Below, piece by piece: positions 25,868 to 35,000 of a stretch of DNA of 64,000 nucleotides (position 1 is its first letter; each line of letters opens with the position of its first letter). This DNA is from Nocardia terrae. Its GTDB lineage: Bacteria > Actinomycetota > Actinomycetes > Mycobacteriales > Mycobacteriaceae. Below the pieces are notes generated by a model that searched no databases, was not told where the DNA came from, and saw only the letters and a list, made by a program, of their open reading frames with translations. The position numbers were made by a program, and so were the translations under genes. The stretch covers positions 124,001-188,000 of the forward strand of contig NZ_WRPP01000014.1 in NCBI RefSeq assembly GCF_009760405.1, in the 5' to 3' direction.

Positions 25868-26101
25868 TTACACGCGGGTGGCCTCGGTGGTGAGGGACCG
25901 CAGGAGTTGCATGACTTCGGATTCGCGGAACCGGCGGTGACCGCCCGGTGTCCGCAGGGAGCCGAGCCGACCTGCGTGAGCCCAGCGGGTCACGGTCTTC
26001 GGATCGACGTGGAACAGGGCGGCGACCTGGCCAGGGGTAAGCAGAGTGTCCTGGCCGGAGACGGAACCCAATGCGCGGCTCGGCGCGGTGAACGCAGTCA
26101 T
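25868..26101 (-). CDS. BldC-like MerR-type DNA-binding protein
   Basis: About 77 residues, almost entirely a winged helix: LLTPGQVAALFHVDPKTVTRWAHAGRLGSLRTPGGHRRFRESEV. This matches the small BldC family, which lacks an effector domain and binds DNA cooperatively at developmental or stress promoters. ATG 26101 with AAAGG 7 nt upstream is chosen over ATG 26146 or 26134. Confidence 0.88.
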   Translation of the reverse strand: MTAFTAPSRALGSVSGQDTLLTPGQVAALFHVDPKTVTRWAHAGRLGSLRTPGGHRRFRESEVMQLLRSLTTEATRV

Positions 26102-26321
26102 TCGCAAACCTTTCCGTTTCGACAGATCCCTCATCAGTAGCGACATCGTTGCACTGCACCCCTCGGGTGTTCGAACGGTCTCGCTTTGGTAAAGGGGAAG
26201 TAATAGACAAAACGGATATCCGTTATGTGTTTACGGTCACGTTTGAATTCCGCGCAGCGAACATCCAGCGACCTCTGGGTCACCGGCGGCGGCCGGGACC
26301 CGGTCACCTACGCTGTTCTGC

Positions 26322-26633
26322 GTGAGTGACGCAACCCCGACCGACGGTGCGGGCCGCCGCCTGGCCCGAAACTTGGCCCTCTACACGGTCGCCCGGCTCG
26401 GAATGGTCGCCGTCATCGCCGCGATCATCATGGGTGTGGCCGCCGTCGTGCACGTGGCCATCCCGCTCATCGTGGCTCTGCTGTTCGCGCTGCTCATCGC
26501 CATGCCGCTGTCGCTGCTGCTGTTCAAGAAGCTGCGCACGCAGGTCAACAAGGACATCGGCGCGTTCGACGCCAACCGCCGCAAGGAACGCGACCAGCTG
26601 CGGTCGCGCCTGCAGGGCCGGGACGAGCAGTGA
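26322..26633 (+). CDS. DUF4229-like membrane protein
   Basis: 103 residues. Two helices (MVAVIAAIIMGVAAVVHVAI and LIVALLFALLIAMPLSLLLF) are followed by a charged C-terminal tail (KKLRTQVNKDIGAFDANRRKERDQLRSRL) predicted as coiled helix. It corresponds by content to Rv0531. GTG start; it overlaps the next gene by 4 nt (GTGA). Confidence 0.75.
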   Translation: MSDATPTDGAGRRLARNLALYTVARLGMVAVIAAIIMGVAAVVHVAIPLIVALLFALLIAMPLSLLLFKKLRTQVNKDIGAFDANRRKERDQLRSRLQGRDEQ

Positions 26634-27715
26634 AGCGCTGCGATCGCAGCGCACCCCGGGCCTGGGTCGACAATGCCGTCCGCCTCATCGACGCCGACAC
26701 CCAGCGCAGCGCCGATACCCATTTGCTGAGGTATCCGCTGCCCGAGGAGTGGGGCGTTCAGCTCTATCTGAAGGACGAATCCACACACCCGACAGGCAGT
26801 CTCAAACACCGCCTGGCGAGATCGCTGTTCCTGTACGCCATCTGCAACGGCTGGGTCACGGAGGGCACCACGGTGGTGGAGGCTTCCTCGGGCTCGACCG
26901 CCATCAGCGAGGCGTATTTCGCCAGGATGCTGGGCCTGGACTTCGTGGCCGTGGTGCCGGCCAAGACCTCACCGGAGAAGCTCGCGCTCATCGAGGCGCA
27001 GGGCGGGCGCTGCCATCTGGTCGACCGGGCCCCCGATATCTATGCGGAGGCAGCCCGTTTGGCCGACGAGACCGGCGGCCACTACATGGACCAGTTCACC
27101 AACGCCGAGCGGGCCACCGACTGGCGCGGCAACAACAACATCGCCGAATCCATCTTCCAGCAGATGACTTTGGAGACCCATCCGGTGCCGGAGTGGGTGG
27201 TGGTGGGCGCGGGGACCGGCGGCACCAGCGCGACCATCGGCCGCTACCTGCGCTACAAGCGGCACGCGACCCGACTGGCGGTGGTGGATCCGGAGAACTC
27301 GGCCTTTTACGGCGGCTACGAGGTCGCTGACCTCGGGTATCAGACCGGAATGCCGTCGCGGATCGAGGGTATCGGGCGACCGCGGGTGGAGCCCTCCTTC
27401 GTGCCGAGCGTCGTGGATTGCATGGTCGAGGTGCCCGACGCCGCCTCGGTGGCGACCGCCCGGCATGCCAGTGCGGTGCTCGGCCGCCGGGTGGGCGGGT
27501 CGACGGGGACCAACCTGTGGGGTGCCTTTGCCCTGATTGCCGACATGATCGCCGCGGACCGTACCGGCAGTGTGGTGACGCTCCTGTGCGACGGCGGAGA
27601 CCGTTATGCCGGAACCTATTTCAATGACGAATGGGTTGCCGACCAGGGGCTGAGCTTGATCGAGCCGACCGCGGTCCTGACCGAATTCATCGCCACCGGT
27701 ACTTGGTCGGGCTAG
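26630..27715 (+). CDS. PLP-dependent cysteine synthase/cysteine desulfhydrase family protein (Cds1-like)
   Basis: 361 residues of fold-type II PLP enzyme. The PLP lysine lies in HPTGSLKHRLARS, the substrate loop is VEASSGSTA, and the phosphate-binding glycine loop is GAGTGGTSATIG. The closest type I recall is M. tuberculosis Cds1 (Rv3684), which degrades cysteine to pyruvate, ammonia and H2S. The GTG start overlaps the DUF4229 stop. Synthase versus desulfhydrase cannot be settled from sequence alone. Confidence 0.85.
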   Translation: MKRCDRSAPRAWVDNAVRLIDADTQRSADTHLLRYPLPEEWGVQLYLKDESTHPTGSLKHRLARSLFLYAICNGWVTEGTTVVEASSGSTAISEAYFARMLGLDFVAVVPAKTSPEKLALIEAQGGRCHLVDRAPDIYAEAARLADETGGHYMDQFTNAERATDWRGNNNIAESIFQQMTLETHPVPEWVVVGAGTGGTSATIGRYLRYKRHATRLAVVDPENSAFYGGYEVADLGYQTGMPSRIEGIGRPRVEPSFVPSVVDCMVEVPDAASVATARHASAVLGRRVGGSTGTNLWGAFALIADMIAADRTGSVVTLLCDGGDRYAGTYFNDEWVADQGLSLIEPTAVLTEFIATGTWSG

Positions 27716-27753
27716 TTTTCGCACGGCACGACGGGTCGGTCGATAACCGTTGA

Positions 27754-28638
27754 TCACCCATCGAGAAGATTGCCATTTATTTGCTGTAGCGGTTTTGTCG
27801 GGGTCGGGTCGTTAGCTTGCGCAGTGGGTTCCGAGGTCACCGGTCGGTTTTCTTCGCCTCGGATGGTGTTAATAGGGCTTGACGTTTCGGGCCGCTGGCG
27901 CACCACCGGACGGGTCACCGCGGCGGGCTGATCGACCGGAGTGCCGAGCACCAACATCCACGACTGCAGGGTCGATTGGGTCCGCCACATATTGATCCGC
28001 AACTCGGTGATGGACAGCGTCTGTGGATCGCGGACCAGCTTGACCAGATGCAGGCGCTCGGACGCGACCGCGTCGGAACGCCACATCAGCGCGAAGTCCG
28101 AATCGGTGAGGCACTTCCCGAGAATCTGCGCGCCGCGTTCGTTCTCGCCGCTGCGGGCCAGTTGCAGGCGGAAGCGGCTGGCCGCCATCCGGGTCTCGGC
28201 GTCCCAGTTCACCATCACGGTGCGCGCGATCGGATTGAAGATGAGCCATTCCAGGTAGTTGGTGCCGGGCTCGAGCTCGCGGAAGAACTCCTGGTGCGCG
28301 GCATTGACCGCGACGATGTCGTAGAGCTCGGTGATGTAGGCGCCGATCGCGGGGTTGAGCAGGTCCAGGTACTCCTGGTCGGCCGGGGTGGGGTGGTCGG
28401 CCTCGACCCGGGGGAGCGGGCCTTCGGCCAGCACCAGGGCGTACTCGAATTCGGCGGGCGGCAGTTTCAGTGCGGTGCCGAGGGATTCGATCACGCGGCG
28501 CGAGGGGTTGGCGCCGCCTTCGATCTTGGTCAGGTAGGGGACCGAGAGGTTGGCCAACCAGGCCAGTTGTGGACGCGTGAGATTCGCGGTGGTGCGACGC
28601 TGGCGAATGTACTCGCCGAACGTGGGAACTCCATCCAT
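27754..28638 (-). CDS. XRE-family regulator with MmyB-type ligand-binding domain
   Basis: 294 residues. An N-terminal helix-turn-helix (RQRRTTANLTRPQLAWLANLSVPYLTKIEGG, ~12-42) is followed by an MmyB-like PAS-related domain (LLNPAIGAYITELYDIVAVNAAHQEFF; NYLEWLIFNPIARTVMVNWDAE), thought to bind a fatty-acid-like ligand. The C-terminal ~60 residues are Pro/Thr/Gln-rich and disordered. It is divergent from the small protein at 28779, a possible target. Confidence 0.88.
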   Translation of the reverse strand: MDGVPTFGEYIRQRRTTANLTRPQLAWLANLSVPYLTKIEGGANPSRRVIESLGTALKLPPAEFEYALVLAEGPLPRVEADHPTPADQEYLDLLNPAIGAYITELYDIVAVNAAHQEFFRELEPGTNYLEWLIFNPIARTVMVNWDAETRMAASRFRLQLARSGENERGAQILGKCLTDSDFALMWRSDAVASERLHLVKLVRDPQTLSITELRINMWRTQSTLQSWMLVLGTPVDQPAAVTRPVVRQRPETSSPINTIRGEENRPVTSEPTAQANDPTPTKPLQQINGNLLDG

Positions 28639-28778
28639 TTATTTAGGCTGACCTTACTAGTATGGCCGTCGGGTACACGCTCGGTTGCCGACGGATCCTG
28701 CTGTGGTCTCCGGGTGAGGAGCGGCACGGTAATCCGTTCTGCTCCAATAGTTTGGAACAACAACAAACAGGAGAAAAA

Positions 28779-29063
28779 TTGGGGCAGCAACCGCGGCCGG
28801 TTCTAGATGTCAATGTCACAGTCGGGCCCTGGGTCATCTCCTCGGTGCGTGGCCTGCGTGCGCGGTCGAAGTACGGTGAGGTCGGCAATGCCTGGGAGCC
28901 CGCGGCTTTCGGGCTGTACCGGGACCGGGACGGTGACATCTGGGAGAAGGGACCGCAGGGCTGGCGGCTGCAGTTGCAGGGTGGTGTGCCCGTCGATCCG
29001 GACACCATCTGGGACTGGTCGGACTCGGTTCGCGAGTTCGCGCCCTTCACTCCTTGGGGCTGA
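28779..29063 (+). CDS. Small conserved-looking protein of unknown function
   Basis: 94 residues from a TTG start at 28779, which has AGGAG 5 nt upstream. The product is soluble and rich in aromatic and charged residues (GNAWEPAAFGLYRDRDGDIWEKGPQGWRL; DTIWDWSDSVREFAPF). No family was recognised. It is divergent from the MmyB-type regulator. Confidence 0.55.
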   Translation: MGQQPRPVLDVNVTVGPWVISSVRGLRARSKYGEVGNAWEPAAFGLYRDRDGDIWEKGPQGWRLQLQGGVPVDPDTIWDWSDSVREFAPFTPWG

Positions 29064-29136
29064 ACGACACTCGCCCCACCTGCTCTCGTCTCCGTCGTCA
29101 CGTGATGTCCGCTGACGGCGAACACCCTTCCGGATG

Positions 29137-29181
29137 TGTCAATTTTCGTTGACGCGCCGTGAATGTCAACGTAAATTGACA
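29137..29181. promoter_or_regulatory. Two GTCAA-N6-TTGAC operator sites forming a 17-bp inverted repeat
   Basis: GTCAA-TTTTCG-TTGAC (29138-29153) and GTCAA-CGTAAA-TTGAC (29165-29180) are each palindromic, with centres 27 bp apart. The two blocks are also inverted copies of each other at 16 of 17 positions (29137-29153 and 29165-29181). They end 3 nt before the ATG of the small HTH gene, so bound protein would block transcription start. Autoregulation is inferred. Confidence 0.75.
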
Positions 29182-29184
29182 CTC

Positions 29185-29406
29185 ATGAGTGAAGCAACGA
29201 CTCTGGCGGCCGCCGCCGGCAGCCCCGACCCCCAGGTCGGGCTCCGCGCGGTGCTCGCACTGCGCCGGTTGCTCGAGCGGCTCGAAGCCATTCAGGTCAC
29301 CAATGCCCGCACCCAGGGCTGGTCCTGGCAGGCCATCGCCGACGCGCTCGAGGTCAGCCGGCAGGCGGTCCACCAGAAGTACAACCGGAAGGGCGGTATC
29401 CGCTGA
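29185..29406 (+). CDS. Small helix-turn-helix protein coupled to a Clp-N protein
   Basis: 73 residues. The C-terminal half is an HTH: RTQGWSWQAIADALEVSRQAVHQKYNRK. The N-terminal half is a leucine-rich helix (LRAVLALRRLLERLEAIQ) probably used for dimerisation. ATG 29185 lies directly after the operator, with no classical ribosome-binding site, so the mRNA may be leaderless. Its TGA overlaps the next ATG by one base (TGATG). The likely role is repressor of its own two-gene operon. Confidence 0.85.
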   Translation: MSEATTLAAAAGSPDPQVGLRAVLALRRLLERLEAIQVTNARTQGWSWQAIADALEVSRQAVHQKYNRKGGIR

Positions 29407-29996
29407 TGTTCGAACGATTCGACAAGGCGGCCAAATTCGCGATCGTCATGGCGCAGGAGGAAGCCCGGGAGCTGTGCTCGTCGACCATCGAGGTCGAGCA
29501 CGTGCTGCTGGGACTGCTCGTCGCCCCGGACACGGGCCTGCGGGAAATCCTTGCCGCGCACGGGCTCACCGCCGACACGGTGCGAGAGGCCCTGGCCCGC
29601 AAGCGGACCGGCGAACCCCTCGGCGAGGAGGACGCCGCGGCCCTGCGATCCATCGGCATCGACCTCGACGCCGTGCGCGAGAGCCTGGAGGCCACCTTCG
29701 GCGAGAACGCCCTCGATCGAGCCGATGTGCCACAAGGGAAATGGCGCTGGGGCAAGTACTGGGGCGCGGAAGGCGGCCCGCGCGGCCACATTCCGTTCAC
29801 CAAGGAATCCAAGAAGGTCATCGAGCTGTCCCTGCGCGAGGCGCTGGCACGCAAGGACGACCACATCGAGGCCGCGCACCTGATGCTGGCCGTGCTGCGC
29901 GCGCCCAACGACGTCACCCGCCGCCTGCTCGGGGACGAGACCGCGCAGCACACGCTGCGCGACGCGGTGACCGGCTACCTGGACCGCGCGGCCTGA
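29406..29996 (+). CDS. Clp N-terminal-domain-only protein (ClpC2-like)
   Basis: 196 residues with two Clp-N repeats and no AAA+ ATPase domain. Repeat 1 is at ~1-62 (FDKAAKFAIVMAQEEARELCSSTIEVEHVLLGLL). Repeat 2 is at ~128-190 (FTKESKKVIELSLREALARKDDHIEAAHLMLAVL). Such proteins mimic the ClpC1 adaptor-docking domain. M. tuberculosis ClpC2 (Rv2667), as I recall it, joins a similar HTH and Clp-N pair in one chain; here they are two coupled genes. Likely roles are adaptor, substrate decoy or antibiotic sponge for the Clp machine. Confidence 0.85.
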   Translation: MFERFDKAAKFAIVMAQEEARELCSSTIEVEHVLLGLLVAPDTGLREILAAHGLTADTVREALARKRTGEPLGEEDAAALRSIGIDLDAVRESLEATFGENALDRADVPQGKWRWGKYWGAEGGPRGHIPFTKESKKVIELSLREALARKDDHIEAAHLMLAVLRAPNDVTRRLLGDETAQHTLRDAVTGYLDRAA

Positions 29997-30059
29997 TCGG
30001 CACCGCGCCGCACCCCGGATATCCGGCCTCCCCGATGATCTCGCCCTACGATCGGGGGC

Positions 30060-30443
30060 ATGACGACGCTCCTCATCCGTCTGCTGATCAACGGCGTGGC
30101 GATCTGGCTGGCCGCTGCCTGGGTGCACGGCATCGAGATCAAGACCCCCGAAGACACCACCTCGAGCAAGATCCTGGTGATCGCCGCCATCACCGTCGTG
30201 TTCGCCCTGGTGAACACCCTGGTGAAGCCGCTGGTGAAGGTGCTCTCGTTCCCGTTCATCGTGGTCTCGCTGGGCCTGTTCCTGCTGGTGATCAACGCGC
30301 TCATGCTGTGGCTGACCGCGAAGATCACCGGCACCACGGATTACGGCCTGCGGGTGGACGGCTTCTGGGCCGCGGTCCTCGGCGGCATCATCGTCTCGGT
30401 GGTGAACTGGGTGCTCGGCGTCCTCGTACCCGACAACGACTAG
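30060..30443 (+). CDS. Phage holin family 4-like membrane protein (PF04020 type)
   Basis: 127 residues with four transmembrane helices: LLIRLLINGVAIWLAAAWV, ILVIAAITVVFALVNTLV, FPFIVVSLGLFLLVINALML and AAVLGGIIVSVVNWVLGVL. It contains the family's LVNTLVKPLVKVLSFPF core. Despite the name this is a chromosomal membrane-protein family of unclear function, and there is no prophage around it. Confidence 0.85.
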   Translation: MTTLLIRLLINGVAIWLAAAWVHGIEIKTPEDTTSSKILVIAAITVVFALVNTLVKPLVKVLSFPFIVVSLGLFLLVINALMLWLTAKITGTTDYGLRVDGFWAAVLGGIIVSVVNWVLGVLVPDND

Positions 30444-30460
30444 GCCGTCCCCGACCGGGA

Positions 30461-31336
30461 CTAGAGCCCGGAGATCGTCAGCGCGACGGCGGTCAGGACG
30501 GCCCAGACCAGCATCGCCAGACCGGTACCGGCCAGGGCGGGAATCAGACCCGGCCCGTTCTTGCCGGACCGCACCGGCTCATTGGCCTTGAACGCCAGCG
30601 GCAGGGCGATCAGCCCGGCCAGCGCCCACGGGGTGCGCGCCACCAGCACCAGGCTCGCCAGGAACGGCACCGCCAGCAGCACCAGATGCAGTGTGCGGGT
30701 GCGCGTGTCACCCAGGCGCACGGCCAGGGTCAGCTTGCCGGACTCGGTATCGGTGGGAATGTCGCGCAGGTTGTTGGTGACCAGCACCGCGCTGGAGAAC
30801 GAGCCGACCGCCACCGCGCACGCCAGCCCGGCCCAATCCACCCGGCCGGCCTGCACGAACTCGGTGCCCAGCACCGCGACCAGGCCGAAGAACACGAATA
30901 CCGCGATCTCACCGAAACCGCTGTAGCCGTACGGGTTCCGGCCGCCGGTGTAGAACCAGGCCCCGGCCAGGCAACCCGCGCCCACCAGGATCAGCCACCA
31001 GGCGCTGGTGGCGACCAGCACCAGGCCGATCACCGCGCCCAGCGACAGGCAGGCGACGGCGGCATTGCGGACCGACGCTGGGGTGGCCAGCTTGGAACCG
31101 ACCAGCCGCAGCGGGCCGACCCGTTCGTCATCGGTGCCGCGAATGCCGTCGGAGTAGTCGTTGGCGTAGTTGACGCCGATGATCAGGGCCACCGAAAGCA
31201 GCAGGCACAGTATCGCTTTCCACCACACGAACCCCCCGATCGAGACGGCCGCCCCCGTCCCCGCCAGCACCGGGGCGATGGCGTTGGGCAGGGTGCGCGG
31301 CCGCGCGCCCTCGATCCACTGCGCTGCTGTAGCCAT
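30461..31336 (-). CDS. menA: 1,4-dihydroxy-2-naphthoate polyprenyltransferase
   Basis: About 291 residues with eight to nine transmembrane helices. The first Asp-rich, Mg-diphosphate binding motif is NYANDYSDGIRGTDDER and the second lies in NNLRDIPTDTESGK. MenA attaches the polyprenyl chain to DHNA, forming demethylmenaquinone in the membrane. ATG 31336 (MATAAQWIEGARPRTLPNA) is chosen as the family N-terminus; an upstream ATG at 31375 is possible. The prenyl donor may come from the synthase at the window end. Confidence 0.93.
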   Translation of the reverse strand: MATAAQWIEGARPRTLPNAIAPVLAGTGAAVSIGGFVWWKAILCLLLSVALIIGVNYANDYSDGIRGTDDERVGPLRLVGSKLATPASVRNAAVACLSLGAVIGLVLVATSAWWLILVGAGCLAGAWFYTGGRNPYGYSGFGEIAVFVFFGLVAVLGTEFVQAGRVDWAGLACAVAVGSFSSAVLVTNNLRDIPTDTESGKLTLAVRLGDTRTRTLHLVLLAVPFLASLVLVARTPWALAGLIALPLAFKANEPVRSGKNGPGLIPALAGTGLAMLVWAVLTAVALTISGL

Positions 31337-31408
31337 GCATCGCAGCGTAATGCGAGGACCGGCGGCCGCGCCCACCCGAGTGACAGGGCTCGCGCGCCGG
31401 GGCGGGGG

Positions 31409-31864
31409 TCAGGCCTCGGCGGCGGCCTTGAGCTGGGCCAGACCCTTCTCGAAATCCTTGCCCACCAGGCGATCCATCGGCACGAGCTTGCCGACGATCG
31501 CCATGATCCCGTTCTGGTGACCGGTCATGCGCCAGGTCACCGCGGTGGTGTCGCCCGCCGGGCGGAACTCGAAGGTGACCTGGTTGCTCGCCTTGAACGG
31601 CTTCTCGAAGTTCAGCTGGATGCCGATCTCCTCGGAGGTGGCCGAGGTGATCTCCATGTCGCCGCGCCCGGCCTTGCGATTGCCGTTCCAGAAATAGCGG
31701 GCCCCGATGCCGCGATCGGCCCCGCTGTAGACGCGCTCCATGGCGGGGTCCGTGTCCTCCCACGGAGACCATTTGCGCCACTGGTGAAAATCGTCGATGA
31801 GTGCCTGCACCTGCACGGGATCGGCCTTGATGACCGTTTCCCGGTGAATGTCGAATTCGGCCAT
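31409..31864 (-). CDS. SRPBCC family (START-like) protein
   Basis: 151 residues of helix-grip fold: DIHRETVIKADPVQVQALIDDFHQWRKWSPWE at the start, and TWRMTGHQNGIMAIVGKLV towards the end. The family binds hydrophobic ligands in a central cavity; ligand unknown. ATG 31864 is chosen because the domain begins at once; upstream codons read through non-coding sequence. Confidence 0.85.
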   Translation of the reverse strand: MAEFDIHRETVIKADPVQVQALIDDFHQWRKWSPWEDTDPAMERVYSGADRGIGARYFWNGNRKAGRGDMEITSATSEEIGIQLNFEKPFKASNQVTFEFRPAGDTTAVTWRMTGHQNGIMAIVGKLVPMDRLVGKDFEKGLAQLKAAAEA

Positions 31865-32025
31865 GTCCTGAGCGTAGGCGTTCGCGTGCCACCGCGGCCC
31901 GCCCTCGATAAATCCGGTTGAGCCGGGCCGGGCGCGTCGGGTAAGCCGGGGGCCGGACCGATGGCCGTCCAACCGGCCCGGCGGATCGGGCGTCGGTCCC
32001 CTCTCTCACCTACGATTGGCGAGGA

Positions 32026-35000
32026 ATGTATTCGGAAAAAGGCAGTTCGAGCAGCACGGGAAGCGCGCGGGTGGCGAACGTGGGCGACTCGACCCTGGTG
32101 GCCCTGCTGGGCGAGGTCGCATTGCGGCGCGACGGTGCGCTCGCCGCCGTACCCGGAGCCCGGGCCCGCCTGCTGGTCGCCGCCCTGGCCTCCCACCCGG
32201 GCCGCAGTCGCAGCGCCCAGGCGCTGATCGACGACATCTGGGGTGAGACCCCGCCGCGCGCGCCCATGAACGCGCTGCACACCCAGGTCTCCCGGCTGCG
32301 CTCCGCGCTGCCCGAGGGCGCACTGGAGATCGGCCCGGCCGGATACCGCCTGGTCCTCGCCCCCGACCAGGTCGACCTGACCCTGGCGGGGCAGCTGGAA
32401 AAGCAAGCCCGCCAAGCCCATTCCGCCGGCGACGACCCCGCCTGCCTGGACCTGCTGACCGCCGCCCGCGCCCTGTGGCGCGGCGAACCGGCCGCCGATC
32501 TGCCGCCCGGCCCGGTCGCCGACGAGCTCGCCGCCCTCGCCGCGACCCGCCGCCGCGCCCTCGACGCCCTGGAACTGTCGGCCCGCGAAGCCGTCGGCGA
32601 CCTGCCCGCCGCCATCGATCTGGCCCAGCACGCCGTGGCCGCCGACCCGTTCGACGAGCCCGCCCACGCCACCCTCATGCGCCTGCTCGCCGCGGCGGGC
32701 CGCACCAACGAGGCCCTCGATGTCTTCGCGACCCTGCGCACCCGCCTGGTCGACCAACTCGGCGCGGACCCGGGTCCTGCGCTGGTGGCATTGAATACCG
32801 CCATCCTGCGCGGAGAACCGCTGCCGGGACAGCCGACACGGGGAATCACGCCCGGTGTGGGATCGAGACGCGTGGCGGGCACGGCATCGCCGACGGATAG
32901 TGCTGCGGCGCAGTCGTATACGTCGTCGCATCCCGAGGCGGATGCGGCTGACCCCGGCGCGCACGTGCCCGAGGCTCGCGGTGGTGTCCATCGCCCGGAC
33001 GTGCTGACCGGTGTAGGGGCGCGTGGACTTTCCGCTGTGCCGGACGACGGGGACGGACCGGCCGGATATCCGGCAACGACCGCCGGTACGACGCCCGCAT
33101 TCACGGAAATGTCTCGTACGCAGGGGAATTCGCAGAACATCGGGCGCGGATCGGGCAGTGACGGCTCGGGCTCTGCGCACTCTCGGGCAGTCGGGTTCGC
33201 GCAAGCGGCGGTGGCGCGGCAACAGGTAGGCGAGGCGGCGATCGGATTGCGCGCCGCGCCGAATCCGCTGCTGGGGCGGGAAGCGGATCTGACCGCGTTG
33301 CTCGAGCTGCTCGGTACGTCGCGAGTGGTGACGGTGCTCGGACCGGGTGGGACCGGAAAGACCCGGATCGCCAACGAATTGGGTGCGCGAACGGCGCACG
33401 ACACCGCCGTGGTGCTGGTGGAATTGGCCTCGCTGCGGGCCGACCCGGAGAGCACGGCCGATACCCGGCTAGAGATCGAGGCCGCCATCGCGGCAACCCT
33501 CGGCGTCGCCGACATGGGCCGCGAGACGAATCTGCTGCGGCAGGTCCAGGGGCGGGACATCCGGCAGCGGCTGCGCGCCGCACTCGGAGTGGGCCCGACC
33601 CTGTTGATTCTCGACAACTGTGAGCACCTCATCGAGCCGGTGGCGGAGATGGTGGCCGACCTGGTCGGCGTGAGCGATCAGCTGACCATTCTCACCACCA
33701 GTCGCGCACCGCTGGAGATCACGGCCGAGGCCGTGTATCCCTTGCCGCCGTTGACCATCGACGCGGCCGGATCGCCCGCCACCGATCTGTTCGCGGCCCG
33801 GGCCCGCGCGGTCCGGCCGTCGGTGCGGATGGATCCCGAGGTGGTCGCCCGGCTCTGCCGCACCCTCGACGGCCTGCCGCTGGCCATCGAACTCGCGGCG
33901 GCGCGGGTGCGCACCATGAGCGTCGAGGAGATCGAATCCCGGCTCGATCACCGATTCGCATTGCTGCGCACCGGTGATCGCAGCTCGCCGCAGCGGCATC
34001 GCACCCTGCACGCGGTGATCGAATGGAGCTGGAACCTGCTGGACGAGCCGCAGCGGGTGGCATTGCGCCGATTGTGCCGGTTCTCAGCGGGATTCACGCT
34101 CGCCGCCGCCGAGACCGTCCTGTCCGGGGCCGAGATCGACGACCCCGCAACGGCTGTCGACGGCCTGGTCGGCCAGTCGTTGCTGACCGTGCTCGAAGAC
34201 GACGAGGGCGGCACCCGCTACCGGATGCTGGAGACGGTCCGCGAATTCGGGGAGGAACAGCTCGCCTTCACCGGCGAATCCGACCTGGTGATGAACCGAA
34301 TGTCCCAGTGGGCCAGGGATATCGCGGTGGCGGCGGCCCGCCGATACCAGAGCGGCGAGCAGGTGGCGGCGGCGCTCGACATGGGCGCGGAGATGGACAA
34401 TCTCCTCGCGGTGCTGCGCTACGCGCTCGAGCGGCGCGACACCGAGACCGTGCACACGGTCTTCCCGATCCTGTCGGCGCTGTGGGTGCTGCGCGGGGCG
34501 CATGCCGAACTGATCAGCTGGTCACCGCGCATCATCGCCCTGCCGCCGCAGACCCACCCGAGGGTCGAGACCGAGACCGATCTCTACGTCTACGGCCAGT
34601 TGATGCTGGGCCTGCACATGTCCTTCGGCGGCGACCTGCGCCGCATAGCCCGGGTCAGGACGGCCATCCGCCGGATCCTGGCCTCGGCCGCGCCCATGAG
34701 TCCGGTCTCCCGCTACCTCGGTGAACTGGTCACCCAGCCCCGCAACACCACCCAGCTGGGCCGCAGGCTCAGCGCCGGGGTGCGATCAGCGGACCGGATG
34801 ACCCAGATGGCCGCGCTGATGTTGCGGGCCAATCTGTGCGAGAACATCGGCCTGGTCCATCAATCGATGCGCGACGGCGAGACGGCCTTGCGCATCAATG
34901 GCGACGGGGACACCTGGAGCACCGCCATGACCTGCCAGCATCTGGCGAGCTTGCACGGCCAGTCGGCGCGCTACGCCCAGGCGGTCGACTACTACCGGCG

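Noticed and set aside
28639..28659. Iron-box-like sequence (TTAGGCTGACCTTA) before the MmyB-type regulator
   Set aside because: It matches only about 14 of 19 consensus positions and breaks the left half-site; the regulator has no iron link.
28655..28669. A 15-mer (TACTAGTATGGCCGT) shared with the TetR operator at 24791-24805
   Set aside because: The second half-site is missing here, and a few 15-base matches are expected by chance in a 64-kb window.
29406..29996. Annotation as a Clp ATPase
   Set aside because: Only the N-terminal repeats are present; there is no Walker A/B or AAA+ module before the stop codon.
29189..31921. A 910-codon frame running through the HTH, Clp-N, holin-like and menA genes
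   Set aside because: It crosses four well-supported genes on both strands and encodes only Arg/Gly/Pro-rich sequence.
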